Below are positions 1-6,705 of a stretch of 7,009 nt of DNA, one piece after another; position 1 is the stretch's first letter, and every line of letters starts with the position of its first letter. The stretch is from Opitutaceae bacterium (lineage in GTDB: Bacteria > Verrucomicrobiota > Verrucomicrobiae > Opitutales > Opitutaceae): contig JAISAX010000874.1 of NCBI GenBank assembly GCA_031266495.1, positions 1 to 7,009 on the forward strand, read 5' to 3'. The notes beneath the pieces are model-generated. The model did no database searches and was not told the origin of the DNA. It saw only the letters and a list, made by a program, of their open reading frames with translations. The position numbers and the translations under genes are program-made.

Positions 1-327
1 GGCGATGCGGAGGGTGTGGCCGTTGAGTTCGACGGGGAAGACTTTGTACCGCGAGGCGAGGGCGCGGCTCATTTTTTTGAGCAACTCGGGCGAGGGCCGG
101 AGTGCGTGCATGTCGATCAGCGGCATCCCGAACTCGTCGGCCAGCATTTTCGAGATTTGCTGCGGGCTGATTTGTTGCTCCGAGGTGAGCACCTCGAGCA
201 TTTTGGGAGGTGGCCGGGTCAGGTCGTTGTGCTGCGCGATGATCGCGCGGGCGGTGTCAATCTGTTCTTGTGTCAGCAGGCCTTTGTCGAGGGCGAGCTG
301 GATGACGAAATCATCGGCGGATGTCAC
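1..327 (-). CDS. GspE/PilB-family type II secretion or type IV pilus assembly ATPase, N-terminal part (runs off left edge)
   Basis: This is the first 109 codons of a gene that continues past the left edge. The peptide begins (M)TSADDFVIQLALDKGLL and has two parts. Residues 5-33 form a helical segment of the 'L-x-x-x-G-L-L-T-x-x-Q' kind. Residues 50-109 resemble the MshEN/T2SSE_N domain, with ADEFGMPLIDM at 63-73, then the 'SRYKVFPVELNGHTLRIA' strand pair at 92-109. In the family this domain precedes the hexameric ATPase that powers pilus or pseudopilus assembly at the inner membrane; some members bind cyclic di-GMP here. The ATPase core is not in the window, so PilB and GspE cannot be told apart. 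The start is GTG at 327: it is the only usual start codon in frame upstream of the conserved region. No Shine-Dalgarno is visible. The frame stays open back to the end of rho, through a 15-bp tandem repeat. It lies 97 bp downstream of rho on the same strand. Confidence 0.8.
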   Translation of the reverse strand, partial: MTSADDFVIQLALDKGLLTQEQIDTARAIIAQHNDLTRPPPKMLEVLTSEQQISPQQISKMLADEFGMPLIDMHALRPSPELLKKMSRALASRYKVFPVELNGHTLRIA

Positions 328-350
328 GGGGGATGTCGTTGAGCCGATAG

Positions 351-410
351 GCCGGGTGGGAATGTGCTGGGTGGGAGTGCGCCGGGTGGGAGGGCGCCGG
401 GTGGAAGTGG
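351..410. repeat. Four tandem copies of a 15-bp repeat in the rho-gspE gap
   Basis: Units are 351-365 (gccgggtgggaatgt), 366-380 (gctgggtgggagtgc), 381-395 (gccgggtgggagggc) and 396-410 (gccgggtggaagtgg). The shared core is G-C/T-GGGTGG-G/A-A. The array fills most of the 97-bp gap between the rho stop and the GTG of the next gene. It contains no obvious inverted repeat, so it does not look like a terminator. The unit length is a multiple of three and the downstream gene's frame is open across it, but no usual start codon lies inside it. Confidence 0.85.
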
Positions 411-424
411 TACAAGGCAGTTTG

Positions 425-2480
425 CTAACGGCTCAGGTTCAACAAAAATTCGGCGTTTGTGCGGGTTTTCTTCAGGCGTTGGATAAACATGTCCATCGCT
501 TCGATGGGCGGGATGCCTTGCATGGCGCGCCGCAGTCCGTAAACGCGCTGCATTTCTTCGGGGTGGTAGATAAGCTCTTCTTTGCGGGTGCCGGAGCGGT
601 CGATGTTGATGGCCGGGAAGATGCGTTTGTCGGAGAGGCCGCGGTCGAGGTGGAGTTCCATGTTGCCGGTGCCTTTGAATTCTTCGAAAATGACTTCGTC
701 CATGCGCGAACCGGTGTCGATGAGCGCGGTGCCGAGGATGGTGAGCGAGCCGCCGCCTTCGATGTTGCGCGCGGAGCCGAAAAATCGCTTGGGCTTCTGC
801 AGCGCGGTGGCCTCGACGCCGCCGGACATGATTTTGCCGGAGTTGGAGGCGAGGGCGTTGTAGGCGCGGGCCAGGCGGGTGATCGAGTCGAGCAGGATGA
901 CGACGTGGTTGCCTTTTTCGACGAGCCGGCGCGCCTTTTCGATGACCATCTCGGCGGCGTGCACGTGGCTTTCGGGCGCTTCGTCGAAGGTCGAGGAAAC
1001 GACTTCGCCTTTGCAGTGCCGCTTGAAGTCGGTGACTTCCTCGGGCCGTTCGTCCACGAGCAGGATGATGAGCTTCGCCTCCGGGTAATTGTTGGAGACG
1101 GAGTTGGCGATGTTGTGGAGGAGGACGGTTTTGCCGGTGCGGGGCGGGGCCACGATGAGGCCGCGCTGGCCGAAACCGACCGGGGTGAGCAGGTCCACGG
1201 CGCGCATGGAGATGTCTTTGTGAATTTCGTTCGCCTCCATGAGAATGCGGCGGAGCGGGTAATAGGGGACGAGTTCCTCGAAGGCGACGACGCGGGCAAT
1301 GTCCGCGGGCGGTCCGCCCATGACGTCGCGGATGCCAACAGCCGAGGGGCAACGTTCGCCTTCGCGGGGCGCGGTCACCCAGACCTGGAGCCGGTGGCCG
1401 CGCTTGAGTCCGTAACGTCTGATGAGCGATTCGGGCACGTACGTGTTTTCGGGATAAAGGCGGTAGTTGACGTGCTCGTGGACGACGAAGCCGTAGCCTT
1501 TGTCGGTGATGTCGAGCCAGCCGTGGTCCGTCATCGGGAGGTTTTGCGCGGCGGTGGCGGGAGCGGGAGCGGTGGCTTTGAAGAAGGCTTCCAGTGCCTG
1601 CTTGCGCGAGGGAGGAGCTTCGAAGGTGGCGCCGAGCGCCGTGGCCCGGACGGCAATTTCCTTGGCCGTGAGCGCGTAGAGCTGGTCGAGCGCGATCGGG
1701 AGGCCCGTGGCAGGCGCGGCCGCGGGCGAGGGGGCGGGAGCGGCGGCGGCAGCCGCGGCAATGCCGGATGCCTGCGTGTCGAGCGCGGCGAGATCCGTAA
1801 ACCGGTTGGGCGAGGGCAATTCTCCGTAAACCGGACGCAGGTCCGGCGGCGGGGGCTGGGCCGGGGCGCGGTCAGGACGATCTCCGCCGCCGCCGCCTCC
1901 GCCACCGCCACGCTGGCCCTGTTTTTCGAGCCATTTTTGTTTCTTTTTGTCTTTCTTGCGCTCCCACCACGGGCGGTCGTCCTTGGGCTTGTTGTTGTTG
2001 TTGCCGCCGCCGCCATTGGGATGGCCACCGCCGTTTGGTGCGGTTGGATCGGACTGGCCGACGGGTGAGGGCGGGGCGGGGCGGAAAACGGGGTGCGGTT
2101 CGCGCTCCGCAGGCACCGGAGCGGGTACGGCCACGGGAGCGGGCGGAGGGGGGGGGGGGGGGGGGGAGGGGGGCTGCCGGGGCCGGAGTGGCTTTCGGCG
2201 CGACGGGTTCGATGCCTTGCAAGGGCAGTTCGGGGTGGGCCTCGCTCGCGGTGGCCTTGCCGGCCGTCTTGCCGGTTTTCGTCCGGGTGCGGGAGCGCGG
2301 CGCCCCGGGGGCGGGAGTCGCGACTTCAATCGTCCCGGCGAGGGGTTCTGCCTTGGCGGATGTTCTGGCGGCGCGGGTACGGGGTGTGGCCGTGGTCGCG
2401 CGTTTGGCCGCAGTCTTGCGGGTTTTTCTGGTAGCCGGCGCGGCGGAGTCGGCCGCGAAGGAGGTCTCTGTTTCGTCCAT
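425..2480 (-). CDS. rho: Transcription termination factor Rho, with a long disordered N-terminus and an apparent frameshift at a C19 run
   Basis: Rho is the hexameric RNA-dependent ATPase that releases transcripts from RNA polymerase. Numbering here assumes one C is removed from the run, giving 684 residues. Residues 1-~255 are low complexity: K/R/A/T-rich, then a proline run, an Asn/Gly segment (NGGGGNNNN) with a following [13 protein letters not shown] basic patch, and a run of nine Gly. Next come the Rho_N helical domain (~260-302), the cold-shock-like RNA-binding domain (~317-388; [14 protein letters not shown]), Walker A (VAPPRTGKT, ~443-451), Walker B ([11 protein letters not shown], ~471-481), [13 protein letters not shown] (~529-541) and a conserved C-terminal part containing GTGNMELHL, ending in [10 protein letters not shown]. 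All core motifs match the family. The ATG at 2478-2480 (MDETETS) is the best start, but its frame and the core frame differ by one base at 2148-2166. Without correction, the ATG product stops at 1872 after 202 residues. The core frame would then need TTG 2329 or GTG 2134. Bacterial Rho is usually about 420 residues; long disordered N-termini are known in several phyla. Confidence 0.93.
2148..2166. repeat. G19 mononucleotide run (C19 on the rho coding strand)
   Basis: Nineteen consecutive G, followed by A and six more G (2168-2173). On the coding strand it encodes part of a proline run in Rho's N-terminal extension. The upstream frame (from ATG 2480) uses one C in CTC before the CCC codons. 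The downstream frame (Rho core) uses the last two C in CCT. That leaves 16 bases between them, one too many; 18 or 21 C would join the frames. Runs of this length are prone to both sequencing error and replication or transcription slippage. Confidence 0.9.
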
Positions 2481-2593
2481 GTAATACGGGTGGGTTGTGC
2501 CGCCAGGGGCGGTCAAATGGGTCGGGTTGTCGGGTTGTCGGATTGACTGAAAAAATGGCTTCCGGTGCGCGTGGTTCGGGACGTGGCCGCAAA
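2481..2593 (-). other. coaE-rho gap: rho leader with an 8-bp tandem repeat and a small hairpin
   Basis: This 113-bp gap separates the coaE stop from the rho ATG. At 2519-2541 the plus strand reads gggt-cgggttgt-cgggttgt-cgg, an 8-bp unit repeated two and a half times. At 2500-2512 there is a short inverted repeat, CCGCC-agg-GGCGG, about 20-30 bases upstream of the rho ATG. A six-T run (minus strand, near 2552-2557) follows coaE but has no convincing stem before it. No Shine-Dalgarno precedes the ATG (bases are CCCGTATTAC). Rho genes are often autoregulated through their leader; nothing here proves that. Confidence 0.5.
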
Positions 2594-3178
2594 TCAGCCG
2601 CTGGTCCGCAACCGTCTGACGAGGTGTGTTACCTGTTCGCGGAGGAAGCCGGTCGTGCCGTCGTTGAAGAGCACGAAATCAGCCAATTCTGTTTTTTGAG
2701 CCAATGGCCATTGTTTCCGGATTCGTTGTTCGGCGAGCGCACGGGGAATTCCTCGCTCTTGTAACCGCGCAAATTGAGTCGGGGACGATGCGGCGACACA
2801 GACGACAAAATCAAACTCTTTTTCCAATCCTTTTTCGAAAAGCAGTGGCACTTCCACCTCCTGGTCGGGCGTCGGCGCGTTCGCAACGAGGTTTTTCCAG
2901 ATCTCCCGGACTCGCGGGTGGACGAGGGCTTCGAGCCAGAGGCGGTCCTCGTCTTGCGCGAAAATCCGCGCCGCCAGCGCCGGGCGGTCGATCGCGCCGG
3001 ATTCGCTCACCACCCGGGGGCCCCAGCGGCGGCGCAGGGCGCCGACGACCGGCGGCGCGGTGAGCACGTGGTCGCGGACAATCTCGTCCGAATCGATGCG
3101 CGTAAAACCGGCTTCCGCGAACAGATGCCCCGCCGTTGACTTGCCGCAGCCCATGCCGCCTGTGAGTCCGATTAACAT
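2594..3178 (-). CDS. coaE: Dephospho-CoA kinase
   Basis: CoaE phosphorylates the 3'-hydroxyl of the ribose of dephospho-CoA with ATP, the last step of coenzyme A synthesis, in the cytoplasm. The 194-residue protein has the normal family length of about 200. The N-terminus is MLIGLTGGMGCGKST, with the P-loop GGMGCGKST at 7-15. RIDSDEIVRDH (27-37) matches the conserved Asp pair of the substrate site. LVHPRVR (85-91) and VEVPLLFEKG (108-117) are the signature lid and nucleoside-binding segments. A C-terminal 'ERGIPRALAEQRIRKQWPLAQK' stretch carries the usual Q-R-x-x-x-Q element, and ADFVLFNDG precedes the end. The start ATG (3176-3178) directly precedes the P-loop strand as in homologues; there is no clear ribosome binding site. 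It lies between folE2 (73 bp upstream) and rho (113 bp downstream), all on the minus strand, so shared transcription is plausible. No anomalies seen. Confidence 0.96.
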   Translation of the reverse strand: MLIGLTGGMGCGKSTAGHLFAEAGFTRIDSDEIVRDHVLTAPPVVGALRRRWGPRVVSESGAIDRPALAARIFAQDEDRLWLEALVHPRVREIWKNLVANAPTPDQEVEVPLLFEKGLEKEFDFVVCVAASSPTQFARLQERGIPRALAEQRIRKQWPLAQKTELADFVLFNDGTTGFLREQVTHLVRRLRTSG

Positions 3179-3251
3179 GAAACAATCCCGTTGGCGGTTG
3201 CCGCTTGCGGGGGCAACAAAAACCTGAGGGCGGGGTGCCTTGGTGTGAGGG

Positions 3252-4319
3252 TCAGCACACCAGTCCGCGAAAATCCGAAAAGTCCGCGGTGAACCCGCCC
3301 GGCACTCCTTTGCAGATCACGCTGACGGCGTCGTGCGAGTGGAGCGATTCCTGATGCGCGCAGGCGATTTCGAAGTCCGCGATCCGGCGGTCGGCATCGA
3401 GGGCGGCAAAGAGCAGCCGCGCCGCGTCCTCGACAAATTTCAGGTGCGCTCCGTTGAGCTCGGCAAACGCTTGCTCGTCCTCGCGCTTCACCATCACCTG
3501 CGTCTCCGTGGCCAGTGCGCGGATGCTGTGCCGCTGCAAATCCTCGATGGTCAGCCGCGCTTTCGGGGCGATTTCCACGCGGAGCCGCGCCTTCGAGCGC
3601 TGGTTGTGCCCCACGGCGTACACGCCGCGTGCCTGGCGGGCATGTTCGGCCAGCTCCGCGCTGCAGGGGCAGGCCGATGAATAGACATAGTCGAATTCGA
3701 CAAACCGCCGGAATCGCCCCCGCGCATCCAGCCGCCCCTCGAACACGACTTCGTAATACTGCCAGCCTTCCAGTTCGCTGCGCAGGGCGCGCTGGAGGAG
3801 CGGGTACGAAAAGGCCAGCCGCAGCCGCGCTTCGAGCACCCCGACTTCGCGCCGGTATTTTTTCAGGATGCGTTCCAGCAACTCTGGCGAAAAAACGTCG
3901 TCCCGGTGTTCGTAGAATGACCGGATGATCCGGCTCATGTTGATGCCTTTGTCCGCCGCCGCGACCGACACCGTGCCGGTGACGCGCGTTTCGAGGGTGA
4001 TGGTATCCGGGCTTCCGTTGCGCGTGAGTTTCCCCCTTCCCTTGCCCTTTTTGTCGCCGCCGTCGCCGCCGCCGCCGCCCGGCGAGTGAAACCGTAGCGG
4101 CAGGCGGAAGCCGGATACGCCGACTTGCTGGATGGGCACGGCGGCCCCCTTGATGGCACCGGTCGTCTGGACGATGTCCGGGAGCGTGGCGCGGTAGGCG
4201 GGTGTGACCCGGAACCGGGCATCGTAACCGCGCCGGATACGGCGGGGACCGGCGTCGCCTTTCGGACTGTGCAGGTACAGAGTGGATTCGGCGGCGGGAC
4301 TGGAGGTGTTCCTGGTCAT
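3252..4319 (-). CDS. folE2: GTP cyclohydrolase FolE2 (type IB)
   Basis: FolE2 converts GTP to 7,8-dihydroneopterin triphosphate, the entry step to tetrahydrofolate and to queuosine-type deazapurines. It belongs to the COG1469 family, unrelated in fold detail to classical FolE. The 355-residue protein carries the family landmarks: [10 protein letters not shown] (~66-75), [10 protein letters not shown] (~126-135), [10 protein letters not shown] (~214-223) with the conserved active-site/metal-ligand Cys in [12 protein letters not shown] (~236-244), [16 protein letters not shown] (~272-287), [10 protein letters not shown] (~292-301) and [11 protein letters not shown] (~322-332). It is longer than many homologues. 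A Gly/Lys-rich loop ([18 protein letters not shown], ~80-97) sits after the first strand pair, and there is an N-terminal lead of about 60 residues. ATG at 4317-4319 is chosen. A TTG at 4442 is in frame but would add 41 residues, Cys/Arg-rich and unlike the family, and overlap the divergent gene's start region. First of four co-directional genes. Confidence 0.94.
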   Translation of the reverse strand: MTRNTSSPAAESTLYLHSPKGDAGPRRIRRGYDARFRVTPAYRATLPDIVQTTGAIKGAAVPIQQVGVSGFRLPLRFHSPGGGGGDGGDKKGKGRGKLTRNGSPDTITLETRVTGTVSVAAADKGINMSRIIRSFYEHRDDVFSPELLERILKKYRREVGVLEARLRLAFSYPLLQRALRSELEGWQYYEVVFEGRLDARGRFRRFVEFDYVYSSACPCSAELAEHARQARGVYAVGHNQRSKARLRVEIAPKARLTIEDLQRHSIRALATETQVMVKREDEQAFAELNGAHLKFVEDAARLLFAALDADRRIADFEIACAHQESLHSHDAVSVICKGVPGGFTADFSDFRGLVC

Positions 4320-4332
4320 CAAAGGGATCAAG

Positions 4333-4360
4333 CAGGTAGCACAAAACCTCCGCGGGTCAA
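4333..4360 (-). promoter_or_regulatory. Possible sigma70-type promoter for folE2
   Basis: On the minus strand TTGACC (4360-4355; five of six matches to TTGACA) is followed after 16 bases by TACCTG (4338-4333), which is preceded by TGC and so resembles an extended -10. Transcription would begin near 4326, leaving a leader of only a few bases before the ATG at 4319; that would fit the missing Shine-Dalgarno. The -10 match is poor, so this is tentative. Confidence 0.25.
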
Positions 4361-4450
4361 CGCGGCGCGCACACGGCTCCCGCGCCACCGCCGGTCCGCC
4401 ATGTGCGAAAAGGTTGCACCGCAGGCTCCCCTGCCGTTTCAATCGGCCGC

Positions 4451-4723
4451 ATGGTTACCGCACTCATCCTGCTCAAGGTGGAACGCAAGCGCATCAAGGA
4501 AGTCGCCGACGGCCTCCTTTCGACTCCCGATATCACCGAGGTGTATTCCGTCAGCGGCCGCTACGATCTGGTGGCGATCATCCGCACCGCCGACAACGAC
4601 AAGCTCGAAGGCATCGTCACGGGTCATCTGCTCAAGATCGACGGTATTCTTGAGACGGAGACGATGTTCGCCTTTCGCACCTGGTCGAAACGCGATATCG
4701 AGGCGTTGTTCTCCGTCGATTGA
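4451..4723 (+). CDS. Stand-alone Lrp/AsnC ligand-binding (RAM) domain protein
   Basis: This 90-residue protein matches the C-terminal effector-binding/oligomerisation domain of Lrp/AsnC regulators and lacks the helix-turn-helix that normally precedes it. The alpha-beta pattern is visible: strand [10 protein letters not shown] (2-11), helix [11 protein letters not shown] (14-24), strand pair [19 protein letters not shown] (28-46) with the conserved G36-x-x-D39 turn, helix [17 protein letters not shown] (49-65), and the final strand [13 protein letters not shown] (66-78). In the family this domain forms dimers and higher rings and binds amino acids or other small ligands. Alone it may sense a metabolite, form mixed oligomers with full-length Lrp proteins, or be a remnant. 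The start is ATG 4451; an in-frame GTG at 4403 would add 16 residues that do not look like family sequence. It is divergent from folE2 with a 131-bp shared upstream region. Confidence 0.85.
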   Translation: MVTALILLKVERKRIKEVADGLLSTPDITEVYSVSGRYDLVAIIRTADNDKLEGIVTGHLLKIDGILETETMFAFRTWSKRDIEALFSVD

Positions 4724-4732
4724 CATTTCCCG

Positions 4733-4758
4733 TCCGCCGCCCGCCGCCGCCGCCGCCG
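4733..4758. repeat. CCG trinucleotide run after the RAM gene
   Basis: Starting ten bases after the RAM-protein stop, the plus strand has two CCG units, one extra C pair, then six uninterrupted CCG units (4741-4758). It lies in the 115-bp gap before the next gene, which otherwise holds no recognised signal. A TTGACG-like -35 at 4800-4805 has no acceptable -10 partner. Confidence 0.6.
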
Positions 4759-4838
4759 TCAGTCGGGATAGCCTACGGTTTTTCCGGGGAATCGATGGTT
4801 TGACGTGCCAATGCCCGGGGTTCACGTTTTGCGCCCGT

Positions 4839-5414
4839 ATGAAATCCTTGATGCGAAAAGTTCTGATCGTTTCCTCACTTGCGCTGGCGGCTACGGTGGC
4901 CCGCGCCGAGAACGGCTTCCAGTTCAGTTTCTGGGCGCCGGACCTCCAGCTCGTCGATGCCTCCGAAGACATCAACGGCCTGCGTATCAATCTCGTTTAC
5001 GGCGAGAACAACAACGTCACCGGTCTTGACCTCGGTATCATCGGCGTCACGCATGGTGATTTCAAAGGTTTTGCCTGGAACCTGGGCAACTCCGTCAACG
5101 GCAATGCGACCGGCATCCTCTGGCAGGGTTTTTATGGCAACATCGATGGCCGGTTCGCCGGCTGGCAAGATGCATGGATCGCGCGCCTCAAGGGAGAATC
5201 CGCCGGTCTGCAAACCGCGCTCGTGGGCCTGGTCGAGGGCAGCCTCCGCGGCGTGCAGGTGGGTTTGTTCAACAAGGCCAATGAGGTCCGCGGCCTCCAG
5301 CTCGGCTTCGTCAACTGGGCCGAAAATCTCCACGGCGTCCAGATCGGCCTGATCAACTACGCGAAGAACTCCGACCTGTTCCCGGTCTTGCCGATCGTCA
5401 ACTGGAGCTTCTGA
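4839..5414 (+). CDS. Exported surface-repeat protein (resembles LA_2272-type repeat proteins)
   Basis: The 191-residue product begins with a clear Sec signal peptide: MKSLMRKVLIVSSLALAATVARA, with a basic N-region, hydrophobic core and A-R-A at 21-23 before ENGFQF. From residue 47 to 179 it divides into nine consecutive 14-16-residue repeats, each beginning with G plus a hydrophobic or aromatic residue. The last three are the most alike: GVQVGLFNKANEVR (138-151), GLQLGFVNWAENLH (152-165) and GVQIGLINYAKNSD (166-179). The chain ends LFPVLPIVNWSF. A terminal Phe with alternating hydrophobics resembles the C-terminal signal of outer-membrane beta-barrels, so an outer-membrane or periplasmic beta-rich fold is inferred. 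Similar G-[LV]-Q-[IL]-G-[LF]-x-N-x-A repeats occur in proteins named after Leptospira LA_2272, whose function is unknown. ATG 4839 and ATG 4851 both give a good signal peptide; the longer is chosen. It converges on fabF with a 40-bp gap. Confidence 0.85.
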   Translation: MKSLMRKVLIVSSLALAATVARAENGFQFSFWAPDLQLVDASEDINGLRINLVYGENNNVTGLDLGIIGVTHGDFKGFAWNLGNSVNGNATGILWQGFYGNIDGRFAGWQDAWIARLKGESAGLQTALVGLVEGSLRGVQVGLFNKANEVRGLQLGFVNWAENLHGVQIGLINYAKNSDLFPVLPIVNWSF

Positions 5415-5421
5415 GCCCTTG

Positions 5422-5451
5422 GGGAGCTGGCGGGAGCTGGCGGGAGCCGGC
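5422..5451. repeat. Three tandem 10-bp repeats in the convergent gap
   Basis: Units gggagctggc (5422-5431), gggagctggc (5432-5441) and gggagccggc (5442-5451) fill nearly all of the 40 bp between the stop of the plus-strand repeat-protein gene and the stop of fabF. There is no long stem or T run, so it is not a recognisable two-way terminator, although the transcripts converge here. Confidence 0.85.
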
Positions 5452-5454
5452 GGA

Positions 5455-6705
5455 TCAGAGCGCCTTGAACACGGCGGCGGCATTCTGGCCGCCGAAGCCG
5501 AGGTTGTTGCTGAGCACCACGCGCACATTGCGTTCGCGTGCCTGGTTGGGCACGTAGTCGAGATCGAGTTCGGGATCGGGTTCGTCGAGATTGATCGTCG
5601 GGGCGATGATGCCTTTTTCGATCGTCTTCGCGCTGATGATCGCCTCGATGCCGCCGGCCGCGCCGAGGAGGTGGGCGGTCATCGACTTGGTGGAGCTGAC
5701 GGCGAGCCTCTTCGCGTGGTCGCCAAAGACGCGCTTGATGGCGAACGTCTCGAACTTGTCATTGTAAGGCGTGCTCGTGCCGTGGGCGTTGATGTAATCG
5801 ACCTCCTCCGGCCTCACGCCGGCGCTCTTCAGCGCGCGCGTCATCGCCATGCCCAGGCCCTTGCCCTCGGGGTCGGGCATCGTGATGTGGTGGGCGTCGG
5901 CCGTGGCGGCGTAGCCGGCCAGTTCGCAATAAATGCGGGCGCCGCGCTTGCGGGCGTGTTCCAGCGACTCGATGACGAGCACGCCGGCGCCTTCGCCCAT
6001 GATAAAACCGTCGCGCCCCAGCGAGAACGGACGGCAGGCCGTGGCCGGGTCGTTGTTGCGGGTGCTCATGGCCTTCATCGCGCAGAACGAGGCAAAGGCA
6101 AACGGCGTGACGGCCGCCTCCGCGCCGCCCGCGATCATCACATCGGCGTCGCCGCGGCGGATCATGTGCATCGCCTCGCCAAGGGCATGGGTGCCGGTGG
6201 CGCAGGCGGAAACGAGACCGAAATTGGGGCCGCGCGCGCCGGTGTCGATCGCCACCATGCCGGAGCACATGTTGCCGATCAGCGCCGGGATGGCGAACGG
6301 AGACACCTTGCGGGGACCGCCCTCGGCCAGTCGCCCGAGCTGCGTCTCGTACGTGAACATGCCGCCGATGCCCGAACCGATGACCACGCCCACGCGGTCG
6401 GGATTTTCCCGAGCCATGTCGAGGCCGGCATCCTTCACCGCCTGCCGGGCGGCGCAAAAACCGAAATGCGTGTACCGGTCCTGCCGCCGCGCATCCTTCG
6501 GGTCCATGTGCTCCTCCACGTTCCAGCCCTTCACTTCCGACGCGATCTGCGTCGCAAAGGGAGCGGGATCGAACCGGCTGACCCGGTCGATGCCATTGCG
6601 GCCGGCCGCAATGCTCTGCCAGAAGGACTCGACGTCGGTACCGAGGCCATGGATCGCGCCAAGGCCGGTGATCACGACGCGCTGGTTGTCGGAGAGGTTT
6701 TCCAT
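5455..6705 (-). CDS. fabF: 3-oxoacyl-[acyl-carrier-protein] synthase II (KAS II)
   Basis: FabF condenses malonyl-ACP with acyl-ACP, releasing CO2, in the elongation cycle of type II fatty-acid synthesis in the cytoplasm; it also handles long-chain and unsaturated intermediates. The 416-residue length is typical (about 410-415). The thiolase-fold landmarks are present: RVVITGLGAI at 9-18, nucleophile Cys168 in VSACATGTH, His308 in NAHGTSTPYND, Lys340 and His345 in SSTKSMTAHLLGAAGG, and the gating Phe404 in NNLGFGGQNAA. GEGAGVLVIESLEHA (237-251) is also typical. The usual 'VTPLG' after the first strand is IHGLG here, a modest variation. The start ATG (6703-6705) gives a short MENLSDNQ lead. No Shine-Dalgarno is visible (GGTCTTTT precedes the ATG). 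No acyl-carrier-protein gene, a frequent partner, lies in the 304 bases upstream within the window. The palindromic operator array at 6885-6988 may regulate it. Confidence 0.96.
   Translation of the reverse strand: MENLSDNQRVVITGLGAIHGLGTDVESFWQSIAAGRNGIDRVSRFDPAPFATQIASEVKGWNVEEHMDPKDARRQDRYTHFGFCAARQAVKDAGLDMARENPDRVGVVIGSGIGGMFTYETQLGRLAEGGPRKVSPFAIPALIGNMCSGMVAIDTGARGPNFGLVSACATGTHALGEAMHMIRRGDADVMIAGGAEAAVTPFAFASFCAMKAMSTRNNDPATACRPFSLGRDGFIMGEGAGVLVIESLEHARKRGARIYCELAGYAATADAHHITMPDPEGKGLGMAMTRALKSAGVRPEEVDYINAHGTSTPYNDKFETFAIKRVFGDHAKRLAVSSTKSMTAHLLGAAGGIEAIISAKTIEKGIIAPTINLDEPDPELDLDYVPNQARERNVRVVLSNNLGFGGQNAAAVFKAL

Noticed and set aside
5..2068. Long open frame on the plus strand opposite rho and the ATPase gene
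   Set aside because: It lies antisense to clearly conserved genes, its composition is rich in V, G, E, R and D as expected of a mirror frame in GC-rich DNA, and it matches no family I recognise.
425..2329. Rho starting at TTG 2329 as a 634-residue protein
   Set aside because: The first ~50 residues are the wrong-frame reading of the N-terminal extension. The other frame there has an ATG and smooth low-complexity composition continuous with the downstream part, so the TTG start is more likely an artefact of the homopolymer shift.
3197..3217. Hairpin GTTGCC/GGCAAC in the folE2-coaE gap as a terminator
   Set aside because: On the minus strand the T run comes before the stem rather than after it, and the stem has only six clean pairs.
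4320..4442. N-terminal extension of FolE2 to TTG 4442
   Set aside because: The added 41 residues are Cys/Arg-rich and unlike FolE2. The extension would consume the divergent promoter region.
4403..4450. GTG 4403 as the start of the RAM protein
   Set aside because: The extra 16 residues do not resemble family sequence and there is no ribosome binding site; ATG 4451 begins exactly at the first strand of the domain.
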